Counted from the first letter of the stretch, positions 1 through 9,079 are shown. The stretch is 64,000 bases of DNA from Viridibacillus soli (GCF_016612995.1 NZ_JAEOAH010000008.1:56704-120703), one strand, 5' to 3'. Notes: generated by a model from the sequence alone, not told the origin. Numbers and translations are program-made.

Positions 1-83
1 TTTCTATTCCGATAAATGGAAATGAGTATTTATTTATTGATATTTCCTATGAGTATCTATATAAACATACAATTTTAAAATAA
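1..83 (+). CDS. 3' end of an unidentified CDS (partial)
   Basis: An open frame enters from the left edge (codons in phase from base 3) and stops at TAA 81-83, giving about 26 residues ending in YLYKHTILK. A Rho-independent terminator starts directly behind the stop, which supports this being the true end of a gene. Too little is present to identify the protein. Confidence 0.45.
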   Translation, partial: SIPINGNEYLFIDISYEYLYKHTILK

Positions 84-130
84 AAAGAGGTACTGCAGGG
101 GAGATGTTTCTTTCAAGCAGTGCCTTTTTA
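82..130 (+). terminator. Rho-independent terminator
   Basis: GGTACTGC (89-96) pairs with GCAGTGCC (117-124), flanked by A5 on the left and T5 on the right. It overlaps the stop codon of the partial upstream gene. Confidence 0.75.
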
Positions 131-168
131 ATCGTTTTGGACTCCTTTACTTGTAATAATAAAGACAA

Positions 169-557
169 GGAATGAGAAAGTTGTTGCTCAGCCAAACTAT
201 GTTCAACTTCAAATAGAAGTGAGTACTGAAGGAAAAGTAATCAGTGAAGCTTAGCTGGGAAATATGAATATCATGAATAGTGTAATCCAGTTTATTTAGG
301 CACTAGATATACTTAGAGAGAATAATAAAACTGCTGCATATAATAATATTTCCAATTATGACTTTATCAAAGGGAATCAATCGTTAGAGGATATGAGGTT
401 ACCAATGCAATTACCTTTGCATCTATAATCAATAGAGATTTTAGAAGAGGGTAATGCTGGAACCGTATTGTATAATTGGTTGCCAGGACTGATTAGACAC
501 CAATCGAACAAGGGGAAATTAGGACCAGTGTAGCAGTTAAGGTTAAATTTCAATACG
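169..557 (+). pseudogene. Decayed duplicate of the SIMPL-domain gene at 5037
   Basis: This stretch is clearly homologous at nucleotide level to the intact SIMPL gene at 5037-5687; for example CAAATAGAAGTGAGTACTGA occurs in both. The copy has no usable start, carries in-frame stops (AGCTTAGCT near 250, TTTAGG near 297), and lacks roughly 190 bp: the text jumps from the GAGGTTACCAATG segment straight to the ATTACCTTTGC segment, which are far apart in the intact gene. Even the downstream terminator is duplicated (CTAGTGCC/GGCATTAG here, CTAGTACC/GGTATTAG there). It is a non-functional tandem-type paralogue separated from the intact copy by about 4.5 kb. Confidence 0.85.
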
Positions 558-568
558 TGTTTTATAAA

Positions 569-602
569 AAGTTCTAGTGCCAAGGCATTAGAGCTTTTTT
601 TC
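569..602 (+). terminator. Terminator of the decayed SIMPL copy
   Basis: CTAGTGCC-AA-GGCATTAG (574-591) is followed by a T7 run. It is the diverged twin of the terminator at 5701-5738. Confidence 0.7.
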
Positions 603-865
603 TGTTCAATTAAAAATTCAATATACAAATTTCGCAATTGCATGCGATAACTTGTTTAATTTAGGGTAAAACTATATCAAGTAAGTTTGTAATAGAGTAA
701 ATGGTTTTGTAGAAGTAAATAGTTGAAAAATACGAATCATCTTTCAATTTACATCCTCAGTGCTTTTTGTTAAGATGCATAAGGGTTGTCTGTCTTCAGA
801 TGTCTAATTATGGAATTTTTAAAAAGAAATATTTTTTTCTACTACATACTAAGAAGGTGTCTAAT

Positions 866-2077
866 ATGAACGTGTTATGGGGAATTTGCGGTATACTCGT
901 TGTTCTAGGTATAGCTTTTATTTTTTCGAGTGCAAAGAAATCAATTAATTTGCGAACAATTTTAGGGGGATTAGCGATCCAAATTTTGTTTGCTTTTATT
1001 GTATTGAAATGGGAAACAGGGCGTGAAGGTCTCGTTGCTTTTTCAAAGGGCATACAAAATTTAATTTCGTATGCGAGTGAAGGAATTTCGTTCGTATTTG
1101 GTCCTGCAGCTGATACTGAAAATTTCGGTTTTGTCTTTGCTTTCCAGGTGTTGACCGTTATCATTTTCTTCTCTTCATTAATTTCTGTTCTATATTATTT
1201 AGGAATAATGCAGTTTTTTATTCGAATTCTCGGAGGCGCTCTTTCAAAGCTTCTTGGAACTAGTAAGGCAGAATCTGTTTCTGCTGCCGCAAATATTTTT
1301 GTAGGGCAGACAGAAGCACCGCTTGTTATTCGACCATTTATTGCGAAAATGACAAGATCAGAGCTTTTCGCAATTATGACAGGAGGACTTGCTTCAGTCT
1401 CAGGGTCAGTTTTAGTAGGTTATGCATTATTAGGTGTTCCATTAGAATACTTGATTGCTGCAAGCTTTATGGCTGCGCCTGCAGGCTTAGTTTTAGCGAA
1501 AATTATGATCCCTGAAACAGAAGTTGTGAACGAAGAAAACTTCACGATGGAAAAAGATGAATCTTCTGTCAACGTAGTTGATGCAGCAGCACGCGGTGCA
1601 AGTGATGGATTGAAACTCGCGTTAAATGTTGGAGCAATGCTACTGGCTTTTATCGCAATTATTGCACTTTTGAACGGGATACTAGGTGGATTAGGAAATC
1701 TCTTTGGACTTAAAGGGTTAACACTTGAAGGGATTTTAGGGTTTATTTTTTCACCACTTGCATTTGTCATCGGTGTCCCTTGGTCAGAAGCAGTTCAGGC
1801 CGGTTCTTTTATCGGGCAAAAGTTAGTGCTAAACGAATTCGTTGCTTATTCTTCTTTTGCGCCTGAAATTGCAGAGTTATCTCCGAAGACAGTTATTGTA
1901 GTAAGTTTCGCGTTATGTGGATTTGCAAACTTAAGTTCGATGGCAATTTTGTTAGGTGGTTTAGGTTCGATGGCACCAAACCGTCGCTCAGATGTTGCAC
2001 GCTTAGGGTTTAGAGCTGTCGCTTCAGGAATGTTGGCATCGTTATTAAGTGCTGCCGTAGCTGGAATGTTTATTTAG
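866..2077 (+). CDS. NupC-type concentrative nucleoside transporter
   Basis: A membrane symporter of the CNT family, which brings nucleosides in with H+ or Na+. The protein (403 residues) is strongly hydrophobic throughout. It shows family signatures: the [12 protein letters not shown] segment in the middle, a following [10 protein letters not shown] segment, and the C-terminal [17 protein letters not shown] segment. I chose ATG 866 because AAGAAGGTG sits just upstream; the in-frame upstream extension to 767 is not membrane-protein-like and lacks a ribosome site. It stands alone, with no neighbouring nucleoside genes, and I see no purine riboswitch in the leader. Related to NupC/NupG/YutK of B. 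subtilis; which paralogue cannot be said. Confidence 0.92.
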   Translation: MNVLWGICGILVVLGIAFIFSSAKKSINLRTILGGLAIQILFAFIVLKWETGREGLVAFSKGIQNLISYASEGISFVFGPAADTENFGFVFAFQVLTVIIFFSSLISVLYYLGIMQFFIRILGGALSKLLGTSKAESVSAAANIFVGQTEAPLVIRPFIAKMTRSELFAIMTGGLASVSGSVLVGYALLGVPLEYLIAASFMAAPAGLVLAKIMIPETEVVNEENFTMEKDESSVNVVDAAARGASDGLKLALNVGAMLLAFIAIIALLNGILGGLGNLFGLKGLTLEGILGFIFSPLAFVIGVPWSEAVQAGSFIGQKLVLNEFVAYSSFAPEIAELSPKTVIVVSFALCGFANLSSMAILLGGLGSMAPNRRSDVARLGFRAVASGMLASLLSAAVAGMFI

Positions 2078-2169
2078 TCTACAGTACCTGTACCTATTTG
2101 TAACGTCTGAATATTTGATTTCTTTGTTTACAAAGTTTATACTTAACCTAATAAATGAATAATTAACTT

Positions 2170-2284
2170 CCGTTAAGGGGAGTAGCTAATAAGCAAAGTC
2201 GTCAATACAGGATACAATCCTCGGCTTTGTTGGCAACGACAGTTGTTTGCGAGACCTTACCAATTTTTTGGTGAGGTCTTTTGC
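2170..2284 (+). promoter_or_regulatory. yybP-ykoY-type (manganese) riboswitch with terminator
   Basis: The stretch has the hallmarks of the yybP-ykoY aptamer: TTAAGGGGAGTAGC (from 2174), GTCAATAC in the middle, and GCGAGACCTTACC (2249-2261). The last piece also forms a terminator, GACCTTACC (2253-2261) with GGTGAGGTC (2270-2278) plus T4. The 5' AAGG can pair with CCTT of the terminator stem, which matches the known mechanism in which bound Mn2+ stabilises the first helix and prevents termination. Class members usually precede TerC, P-type ATPase or MntP genes; here the next gene is a kinase-like protein. Confidence 0.8.
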
Positions 2285-2291
2285 ATCTTCA

Positions 2292-2335
2292 GAGACGATA
2301 TGACCAAAAAAAATTGGTTATGTCGTCTCTTTTCA
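2292..2335 (+). terminator. Second hairpin plus T-run ahead of the kinase gene
   Basis: GAGACGATATGACCA (2292-2306) pairs with TGGTTATGTCGTCTC (2315-2329), with two G-T pairs, then TTTT. It lies between the riboswitch and the kinase start, so it either adds a second termination point or ends a short leader transcript. Confidence 0.65.
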
Positions 2336-2363
2336 TTTCTTATACTTTGTAGGAGGCTCAACT

Positions 2364-2972
2364 ATGGATACTTATGAAACACTTTCAAGTACAGTGATTA
2401 TAGACAAGAAAAATCGTCTTATGAGCTATAGCAATTCTTTAAAGCTTATAGGAACGGGAAGAAGTGCATTCGTTTTTAAGGTAAAGTCATCAAATAAAGC
2501 AATTAAAATATTTTTCCCGAATTTTACGCATATTGCAAAAGAAGAAGCTGAAGTTTATCAAATACTTCAGGGCATAACTCATTATCCGTCTATTTATGAT
2601 GTAGGATTTAATTATATTGTGATAGATTACGTTGAAGGTTATACACTCTTTGAATGTATAACCCATGGAAAGGCCATTACTTCCTCTCATATTAAAGAAA
2701 TCGATTATGCGTTATCATTAGCTTCGGCACGTGGATTAAATCCTTCTGATATTCACTTGCGCAACATTATTATCGCATCTAATGGGGAAATAAAGCTTAT
2801 AGATGTCGCACGTTTTAGACAAACGAAAGATTGTAAACAATGGCATAATCTAAAAAAAGCCTATCGACGGCATTATCATAAGCGTTATTTTCCGAAGAAA
2901 GTTTCTGCTACCATATTAAATAAAATTGCTTTTCTATATAAAAAAGGACTTATACCGACCTATCGAATCTAA
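2364..2972 (+). CDS. Small RIO/YrzF-like serine/threonine kinase
   Basis: A compact protein-kinase-fold protein of 202 residues. Visible elements are a glycine loop GTGRSAF (about 30-36), the ATP-binding lysine in AIKIF (K48), a catalytic loop DIHLRN (D129, N134; the usual HxD is replaced by SDIHLRN), and the metal-binding Asp in IDVAR (D147) in place of DFG. The C-terminal tail is basic. The layout matches YrzF-type putative kinases of Bacillus, which are shorter than Hanks kinases and lack sensor domains. AGGAGG 7 bp before ATG 2364 fixes the start. It is preceded by a yybP-ykoY riboswitch and two terminators, so expression may respond to Mn2+ (inference). Substrates are unknown. Confidence 0.8.
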   Translation: MDTYETLSSTVIIDKKNRLMSYSNSLKLIGTGRSAFVFKVKSSNKAIKIFFPNFTHIAKEEAEVYQILQGITHYPSIYDVGFNYIVIDYVEGYTLFECITHGKAITSSHIKEIDYALSLASARGLNPSDIHLRNIIIASNGEIKLIDVARFRQTKDCKQWHNLKKAYRRHYHKRYFPKKVSATILNKIAFLYKKGLIPTYRI

Positions 2973-2999
2973 AATAGTTTACTTGAAAAACTATTTTAG
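2969..2999 (+). terminator. Perfect inverted repeat after the kinase gene
   Basis: CTAAAATAGTTT (2969-2980) and AAACTATTTTAG (2988-2999) form a 12-bp stem overlapping the kinase stop codon. It lacks a good T-run, so termination is likely but not certain. Confidence 0.5.
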
Positions 3000-3026
3000 C
3001 TAAGTCGTTTACTTTAGGTATTCTTA

Positions 3027-3480
3027 TCATTCTAAAGCCTTTCGATATAGTATTTTGCTCGCTTCCGCTATATCATTCACTGCGGAACGATTAATGAATG
3101 CACCAAATACGAGGCCGGCAATTGGAAGCATTTGAAACAACTTCTTCCAGCCAAATTGATCTCGATAGGAGTAGACGACTTCGCGCCAACCTTGTATCTC
3201 GGATAACCTCTCGTTTAACCGTTTCATCATGGTTATCAAACATGGATAATTGGGAAAGGATAACTTGCTTTCCTACAATGTCAGCGGTGATAAATTGAAG
3301 GCATTTTATGATAAATAAACGTTCTTTTTTATCATTTAGATCATAGCCATAGCAAATTGTGATGTCCTGTAACGGTTTTTAACTGTAAACCTAAAAGAAG
3401 CGGGATATCAATTGTTAATGTAAAAATGCCCCCAATTCCCGTTCCAGCGCCTTGTATGGTTGCTAAGTTTTTTCTGTTCT
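3027..3480 (-). pseudogene. EcsC-family gene remnant
   Basis: On the minus strand three reading frames give consecutive parts of an EcsC-family protein: first TGIGGIFTLTIDIPLLL with LQLKTVT, then after a frameshift DITICYGYDLNDKKERLF, and after a second shift near 3200 the tail LPIAGLVFGAFINRS to the stop at 3027. EcsC proteins normally have an N-terminal portion before the GIGG segment; that part is missing here. EcsC is associated with ABC exporter function in Bacillus, but this copy cannot make an intact protein. An insertion or deletion at each frame change would explain the break. Confidence 0.75.
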
Positions 3481-3565
3481 TAGTCAGTTAATCAAAGGCA
3501 TTATATATATCTATTATAGTTGAAGCATTATAGTTAATAATAGATAGTCAATTAAAGGCTGTAAT

Positions 3566-3883
3566 ATGATGAACGCTTATTATGCAGCAATATTTACTTC
3601 AAAAAGAACAGAGCACGATCCAAAAGGATATTCAAGTATGGCAGACAAAATGGATGAATTAGCAAGTGAACAACCTGGATTTATTAGAGTTGAAAGTGTA
3701 AGAGATTTCGAAGGCAATGGTATAACAGTATCTTATTGGGAGTCCTTAGAAGCGATTCAAAAATGGAAAGAAAATTCGAAACATCAAGTAGCACAACAAA
3801 AAGGAAAAGATACATGGTACAGCAAATACGACGTGCAAATTTGTAAAGTAATGAGAGAGTATTCTCTTAAAGAGAATGAGTGA
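3566..3883 (+). CDS. ABM-domain (antibiotic biosynthesis monooxygenase-like) protein
   Basis: A 105-residue ferredoxin-like alpha/beta barrel protein of the ABM superfamily. It has the typical pattern of a first strand (YYAAIFTSKR), a helix with MADKMDELASEQPGF, then VESVRD and the ISYWESLEAIQKWK-type segment (here VSYWESLEAIQKWKEN). Such small dimeric proteins include heme-degrading and quinone-modifying enzymes, but many have no known substrate. Two ATGs (3566, 3569) are possible; the ribosome site AAAGGCTG is weak. It stands alone. Confidence 0.75.
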   Translation: MMNAYYAAIFTSKRTEHDPKGYSSMADKMDELASEQPGFIRVESVRDFEGNGITVSYWESLEAIQKWKENSKHQVAQQKGKDTWYSKYDVQICKVMREYSLKENE

Positions 3884-4221
3884 GTTGTTCTATTCAACCG
3901 AAATAGGAAACGCTCATTACTGGGTCTCTAAAAGGTAACTAATATTTAATAAAGGTTGAAATAAAGCTGTTTTTTCTTATTACACTAACGAATGTAGCTT
4001 TAAAATATAGTTAGATTAAAAATTGTTTGAAAATATTAATATTAAGGTAAATAGAAAGCCTTCATTTTGAAAAAAGTGTGATCAACAAAATGAAGGCTTC
4101 ATTATAAATATTAATAGAATTATTATAAAAAAATTGATAAAAGCTCGTTGGACTTCCCAAAATACAATCAATGTATAATTGTTATAAGGATCATGAAAAC
4201 ATGATCAAAGTTGACTTTATG
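3884..4221. other. Intergenic region
   Basis: AT-rich, no convincing gene. Only the inverted repeat at 4054-4099 stands out; it probably terminates the minus-strand VOC gene. Confidence 0.6.
4054..4099 (-). terminator. Terminator for the VOC gene
   Basis: AAGCCTTCATTTTG (from 4056) pairs with CAAAATGAAGGCTT (4086-4099). Read on the minus strand the stem is followed by a T-rich tail. Confidence 0.6.
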
Positions 4222-4686
4222 CTATTGACGATTCAACCATTCTTCAAATGTCATCATTTCAAATTCTTCTTCTACATCTATTCGAATTGGCGCAATCAAT
4301 TCAAGTAAGTTACCATCTGGATCATCAAAATAAATAGCAGCATGTGCTTGAGGATTATTAGGTAGGACAAGAGGTTGATGCTCATCATCAAAACCAAAAG
4401 AGGTACGAATAATAATGCCCTCTTCATTCAACCATTCTTTTGCATGTAAAATATCTTCTTTATCTACATGAAATGCTATATGACGTAAGGAAGCATGATA
4501 TGGAACCTCAACGCGGTCAGTTTCCCACAAACCAAGCCAACTTTCTCCTTTTACAATCCAGAAAAACACTAGTTTATCTTGTTTATATGCTAGCTCTAAT
4601 CCTAATCTTTTATAAAATGAAATTGAAGTTTCTAAGTTACTTACTGGTAAATGAGCTTCGTATAAACCTTTTATCAACCAAATCAC
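4222..4686 (-). CDS. VOC (glyoxalase/bleomycin-resistance) family protein
   Basis: A 154-residue protein with two vicinal-oxygen-chelate modules. The first starts with LYEAHLPVSNLETSISFY and the second carries HIAFHVDKEDI, then AAIYFDDPDGNLLELIAP, the classic C-terminal strand with a metal-binding Glu. Family members bind a divalent metal and act as isomerases, dioxygenases or drug-binding proteins; the substrate cannot be deduced. The gene is monocistronic with its own terminator. ATG 4686 is the likely start. Confidence 0.85.
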   Translation of the reverse strand: MIWLIKGLYEAHLPVSNLETSISFYKRLGLELAYKQDKLVFFWIVKGESWLGLWETDRVEVPYHASLRHIAFHVDKEDILHAKEWLNEEGIIIRTSFGFDDEHQPLVLPNNPQAHAAIYFDDPDGNLLELIAPIRIDVEEEFEMMTFEEWLNRQ

Positions 4687-5036
4687 CTCATTATCTCAAT
4701 ATTATATAAATAATAACATTTATGTAATATTGCAGCCTCATTCAAAGGTCTAATGTTTTTGGAATTGTTGCAAATTCAAGCTGTAATGTGAGATTTGTTG
4801 CAAAGGAAAAAAGTTTACTCTTAAGAAAATGATATTCTAAAATTTCATTTTTATAAATCTTTTTCAAATCCTCTTTCTTTATTAAGTCTTAAGGGGGAAT
4901 GGTGAGATGATTGGGGGATACCTATAACAATGGGAAATGAAATCCACCACTATTTTTCTAATATAATTCGACTAGCAAGTTTTCAAGTTAAAAAGCATAA
5001 GATTGGTTATATGTAGAATACGGAAGGTGGAATTAG
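4687..5036. other. Intergenic region
   Basis: Divergent promoter space for the VOC gene and the SIMPL gene. Poly-A and poly-T tracts are present but no element could be assigned with confidence. Confidence 0.5.
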
Positions 5037-5687
5037 ATGAATTATCCCAACGGTTATCAACTACCATTCACTTCTTTACGTGTCATAACAGTGACTGGAA
5101 ATGGGAAGGTTGCTGTTCAAGCGAGCTATGTACAACTCCAAATAGAAGTGAGTACTGAAGGAAAAGATGTTAGTGAAGCTCAGAAGGAAAATGCAATCAT
5201 CATGAATCGAGTAATTCAGTCCATATTGGCGCTAAATATTCCAAGAGAGGATATTCAAACTGCAGCTTATAATATATCTCCAAACTATGACTTCATTGAA
5301 GGTAAACAAGTCTTTAGAGGGTATGAGGTTACCAATGCCCTAACGGTAAAAGTAACAGATATTAGTCGAGTAGGAACAGTAATTGATACAGCAGTACAAA
5401 ATGGTGCAAATCGCATTTCATCCATTCAGTTTAGAATCGAAAATGCAGATATTTATTATCAACAAGCGCTTAGTTTAGCTCTTCAAAATGCACAAACGAA
5501 AGCAAAGACCATAGCGGAGACAATGAGATTACCTTTGCTCCCACAACCGATAGAGATTGTTGAAGAGAGTAATACCGGGCCCGTGCTATATAAGGCAGTT
5601 GCTATGGCTGATCAGACTATATCAACGCCAATAGAACAAGGGAAAATTACGATTAGTGCAACTGTTATGGTCAAATTTCAATATTAG
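5037..5687 (+). CDS. SIMPL-domain (DUF541) protein
   Basis: A 216-residue SIMPL-domain protein. It opens with the usual VTGNGKVAVQASYVQLQIEV strand, has the GKDVSEAQKENA helix, the NISPNYDF and RGYEVTNALTVKV segments, and ends in ISATVMVKFQY. There is no signal peptide, unlike many periplasmic SIMPL proteins of Gram-negatives. Function is not established; the fold is an oligomeric shell-like domain. GGAAGGTGG sits 9 bp before ATG. A decayed duplicate lies at 169-557, including its terminator. Confidence 0.85.
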   Translation: MNYPNGYQLPFTSLRVITVTGNGKVAVQASYVQLQIEVSTEGKDVSEAQKENAIIMNRVIQSILALNIPREDIQTAAYNISPNYDFIEGKQVFRGYEVTNALTVKVTDISRVGTVIDTAVQNGANRISSIQFRIENADIYYQQALSLALQNAQTKAKTIAETMRLPLLPQPIEIVEESNTGPVLYKAVAMADQTISTPIEQGKITISATVMVKFQY

Positions 5688-5700
5688 TGAATAGCCAAAA

Positions 5701-5738
5701 GTTCTAGTACCCTGATAAAGGTATTAGATATTTTTTTC
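5701..5738 (+). terminator. Terminator of the SIMPL gene
   Basis: CTAGTACC (5704-5711) pairs with GGTATTAG (5720-5727), followed by ATATTTTTTTCT. Confidence 0.75.
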
Positions 5739-5896
5739 TGAGTCCTGTAGCGAATGGTAACAGGTCATAACAAAAAGCAAGAGTCTTTTGAAACTCTCCA
5801 CGTTATAAAGAAGGGCTCTGTTAATTTTTATTGTTGTTTTAACTCTTTCGGCTTCCAAATGTTTGAGAGAAGTCCTTCTTAGGTTGAATAAGAGCT

Positions 5897-6298
5897 CTAA
5901 TTATGTGAGTTTTTTACTATTTTTAGTGTTCTCACAAATGCTATAAGTAAATAAAGAACAACTGTATACAAAAGCACACCACAAATAGAGTAGATAGCTT
6001 TTAAATCTGTACTTATTGGAGGATAACCGCTGTGAGCATTAAAATGATATTCTGCTCCTTCGTAACTTGACCAAATACTAAACAGAGTAAAGCTTAACAA
6101 AATAAGGGCAAAGATGGCTTTCTTATGAAAAATCATTTTAATTAAAGTATCTTTGAAAACTGCTATGAAGTTTATTTGCTTTTGTTGGTAATTTATTAAA
6201 CTCATTCGACCATGAAAAGGGATTAAAAAAAATGCAATGAGTCCACTATAAACTAAAAGCACTACTACAATCTCTGGATACCCCATCAATGCCTCCAT
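5897..6298 (-). CDS. Small integral membrane protein, function unknown
   Basis: A 133-residue protein with three hydrophobic segments (about 9-27, 58-74 and 102-124) joined by basic loops such as HGRMSLINYQQKQ. I recognise no family. Composition and length fit a real membrane protein, and it is the only long open frame in the region. No neighbour suggests a role. Confidence 0.6.
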   Translation of the reverse strand: MEALMGYPEIVVVLLVYSGLIAFFLIPFHGRMSLINYQQKQINFIAVFKDTLIKMIFHKKAIFALILLSFTLFSIWSSYEGAEYHFNAHSGYPPISTDLKAIYSICGVLLYTVVLYLLIAFVRTLKIVKNSHN

Positions 6299-6887
6299 GT
6301 TTTTGTAATATTTACCTTTAAGACTTCATAAAAGAAGAAAATGTTGCATCTTACTGCTCTTCATTGAAGACCAAACAGTAAAAGTATATTTTAAACTCTG
6401 TAAATATTATGCAATGCCTTTCGATTCATCAAATTTCATTTATACAACAAATTTCTTTAGACGAAGTGATTTGTTCGTTTATGTCATTGGATGAATACAA
6501 CTTTGAAAAAGAAACCGTATCATCAGTTTTATATTGTATGCTATCGAGAAATGCAAACCATGCAAGGTAAATTTGGAGATATTTACTCGCTACTCATTAA
6601 ATTTACGTATACATCCTTTAAAAATAAAACCCGGCTGGCATACATCGCCTACCGGGTACTTTCACTCAATTATATGCTTTTTGAGAAAGGTCTTTTGTAT
6701 ATCTACAGTACAAAGATAGATGTAGCACTATAATGACTATGATAAGACTTGATGGGCCAACAGGATGGAAAACTGTAATGAATCTACTAATAATAAAAAA
6801 AGAGTATCAACTAATGAAAAACGTTTTATATTCTTAAATTGTATTAAGCCCTCTATTCCCAATAAGGTATAGACATTTTAGTCCTTC
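6299..6887. other. Intergenic region with one hairpin
   Basis: No convincing gene in nearly 600 bp. An ACCCGG...CCGGGT inverted repeat lies at about 6628-6657. Short open frames here have no homology-like features or ribosome sites. Confidence 0.5.
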
Positions 6888-7304
6888 TTACAAAATTAAA
6901 CCCCATTCTTCTCTTAACATACCCATGCGAATGGAATCGTAATATTCCCCATTATAATAACGAGCTTTTCGAATACAAGCTTCCATTTGCATGCCAAGTT
7001 TTTCACCGACACGGATCATTCTTTTATTGCCTGACCATGTTGAAAAACCAATACGAACGATTGGAAGTGTGTTCAATAAATGATTAATCCACAATGTTAA
7101 AGCTCTTGTACCAAGCCCTTGCCCCCAAATAGGTGCTTCATGGAAGACAATACCGATTTCTAACCACTTAGATGGCTCATGCTCCCAGTAATAAGAGACA
7201 ATGCCCACAACAACCTCATTTACCTCAATTGCCCAAAAAGCATCATTCTGAGCAAATTTAAAATTCATATTCAAAAAATCTTCATAGGACATCTTTATGC
7301 TCAA
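6888..7304 (-). pseudogene. 5'-truncated GNAT acetyltransferase
   Basis: The frame encodes the central and C-terminal part of a GCN5-type N-acetyltransferase: WAIEVNEVVVGIVSYY, then WLEIGIVFHE, the acetyl-CoA loop WGQGLGTRALTLW and LGMQMEACIRKARYYNGE. Proteins of this group normally have some 50 residues before the MSYEDF segment. Here an in-frame stop lies just upstream (TAA, then GAACTTTTTCAT) and only a TTG at 7304 could serve as start, so the N-terminal half of the fold is missing. A matching N-terminal piece lies in the opposite orientation at 7481-7576. Confidence 0.65.
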
Positions 7305-7480
7305 AATGATATGAAAAAGTTCTTACAATTTATATGTATTATTTTTCCATATAAATGTTATAATAAACTTACTATTGTGATTTTATATGAAAAACTTATT
7401 TCAGGTGATTGAGAAGTAGAAAAAGTACTACCTTCTATTCAATCAAAATGTACTTAAACTATTTGAAAAGAGGATATGAA

Positions 7481-7576
7481 ATGTATAGAAATCAAGAATT
7501 AGTAATTCGACCAATTGCAAAAAACACTAAATTTGATAAGAAGATTAATATGTTGAAGGAAAAAAGCCATCAATAG
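7481..7576 (+). pseudogene. N-terminal GNAT fragment, opposite orientation
   Basis: ATG 7481 is preceded by a good site (AGAGGATATGAA) and opens MYRNQELVIRPI, the typical beginning of GNAT proteins of the type whose C-terminal part is at 6888-7304 on the other strand. The frame then degenerates and stops at 7576 after 31 residues. The arrangement is what an inversion of the promoter plus 5' end of the gene would give. Confidence 0.45.
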
Positions 7577-7602
7577 TAGCCTTGAATAAGGGGGGCAATT
7601 AA

Positions 7603-8832
7603 TTGCGCAAGCAGAATTTTAAGTTGAATTATCAATACAAAAATATTACTAATCAAAATGTTGAATTATGGTTTTCTGAACCAAAAGAGTCTTCCACTCA
7701 ACAAAATATCACTACAAAACCTAATCTGAAACCAGATGAAATTACGAAACACTCTTTTTTGAATAATTTATGGTATTACAATTTACAACCAGGTCAGAAA
7801 TTAAATATTACTATTAATTATACAGGAGGAAAGAGGGATAAAAGCTATAAAGCGAATATTACTGAAGAAGAAAAGGAGTTCTTTTTACGGTCAACTAAAC
7901 TTATACCCTTAAGCGAAGAAATTAAAAAGGAAGCGCAATCCATTGTTGGAGATGCACATACGGATATTGAAAAGGCAAAAAGGCTGTTTCAATATATCAT
8001 AAAAACGTATAGTTACTCTGCACAATTTTCGGGCAGGGGGGTTGCTGCTTTTAAAGCACGAAGAAAAGGAGACTGCGGCGAGTTTGGTGCTATCTTTTGT
8101 TCCTATTGTAGAGCTTTAAATATTCCAGCAAGAATGCTGTATGGAACTTGGATATTGAAAAAATTTTCTCCCCATGCCTGGAGTGAAATATACATTGAAA
8201 ATGAAGGCTGGATTCCAGTTGATCCAAGTATGGGAAGGATAAAACTATATTTACACCCATTTATCAATATCTCATCAGCAGTACAATATGGTGTATTTCC
8301 GAATAATAGAAGGTACTTTGGCGATCACGAAGGGAAAAGGTTAGCATTTTCTCTTGACCCAGAAAGAGCATTAAATCCCAAGTATATTGATAATATGGAA
8401 TATAAACAAGGTGTAACGAAAGAATGCATTGCTGGAAAAGAAATCGCATGGGGATATGAATCAATTGAAGGGAAAGCACCATTTTTACAACCAATATATT
8501 TAAAGCTACATTCTTTAGAAAATCGAACACCAATCAAGGAATTATTTGGAGAATGGAGTGGAAAACACATTTCTACTCTTAAAAATTTTACCTATAAAGT
8601 AAAACTAGCGAGTTTTAATATTGGTTTTTCTGTCTTAATGATAGAAATAATTAATGAGGCTATTTTTAAAGAAGAAACGTTGTTTAATGTACTCCCACTC
8701 TTCTCATATCCACTTGTTCTAATAGGAACAATTCTGTCCATTGTAAGAAATGAGGGGAATCTACTTATCTATTTATTAGGGTTTATGCTAACTTTATCAT
8801 TTATAGGAATTCTAGCGAGTTACATCAATTAA
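7603..8832 (+). CDS. Transglutaminase-like protein with C-terminal membrane anchor
   Basis: A 409-residue protein with a transglutaminase-like cysteine-peptidase core. The catalytic triad is visible: Cys158 in GDCGEF, His191 in PHAWSE and Asp207 in VDPSMG. About 100 residues of beta-rich sequence precede the core, and two or three hydrophobic segments (about 340-408) follow it, so the enzyme is probably anchored with the core on one face of the membrane. The start is TTG 7603, 8-9 bp behind AAGGGGG. Such proteins are found as peptidases or cross-linking enzymes; the substrate is unknown. No operon partners. Confidence 0.8.
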   Translation: MRKQNFKLNYQYKNITNQNVELWFSEPKESSTQQNITTKPNLKPDEITKHSFLNNLWYYNLQPGQKLNITINYTGGKRDKSYKANITEEEKEFFLRSTKLIPLSEEIKKEAQSIVGDAHTDIEKAKRLFQYIIKTYSYSAQFSGRGVAAFKARRKGDCGEFGAIFCSYCRALNIPARMLYGTWILKKFSPHAWSEIYIENEGWIPVDPSMGRIKLYLHPFINISSAVQYGVFPNNRRYFGDHEGKRLAFSLDPERALNPKYIDNMEYKQGVTKECIAGKEIAWGYESIEGKAPFLQPIYLKLHSLENRTPIKELFGEWSGKHISTLKNFTYKVKLASFNIGFSVLMIEIINEAIFKEETLFNVLPLFSYPLVLIGTILSIVRNEGNLLIYLLGFMLTLSFIGILASYIN

Positions 8833-9079
8833 TCGTCTTCTATGATGGAATTCAATCAATTTTAAAGGGCTATTCATTTTTGCTATAAAATGAGTAGTCT
8901 AACTATTTAAGATTCATACTTTCGATTAGAAAATCCTTTGAATTGATTCATCGATTTTTTCGTTTAGCCATTATAAGAAATAGTAAAAGCAACTCCTTTA
9001 AGTTGGTAGTCTAAGTGTACTAGCCCTTATTTTTTATGTCCAACTTAGTTTAGCCGATTCAGTATAAAACAAGGTAATC

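Noticed and set aside
660..865. Purine riboswitch before the nucleoside transporter
   Set aside because: The leader lacks the conserved loop sequences and paired stems of the purine aptamer; only AT-rich sequence is seen.
767..865. Longer start of the nucleoside transporter
   Set aside because: No ribosome site and a non-matching N-terminus; ATG 866 has a good site.
6491..6733. Open frame of 80 codons
   Set aside because: No ribosome site, atypical composition, and it spans a hairpin; treated as chance.
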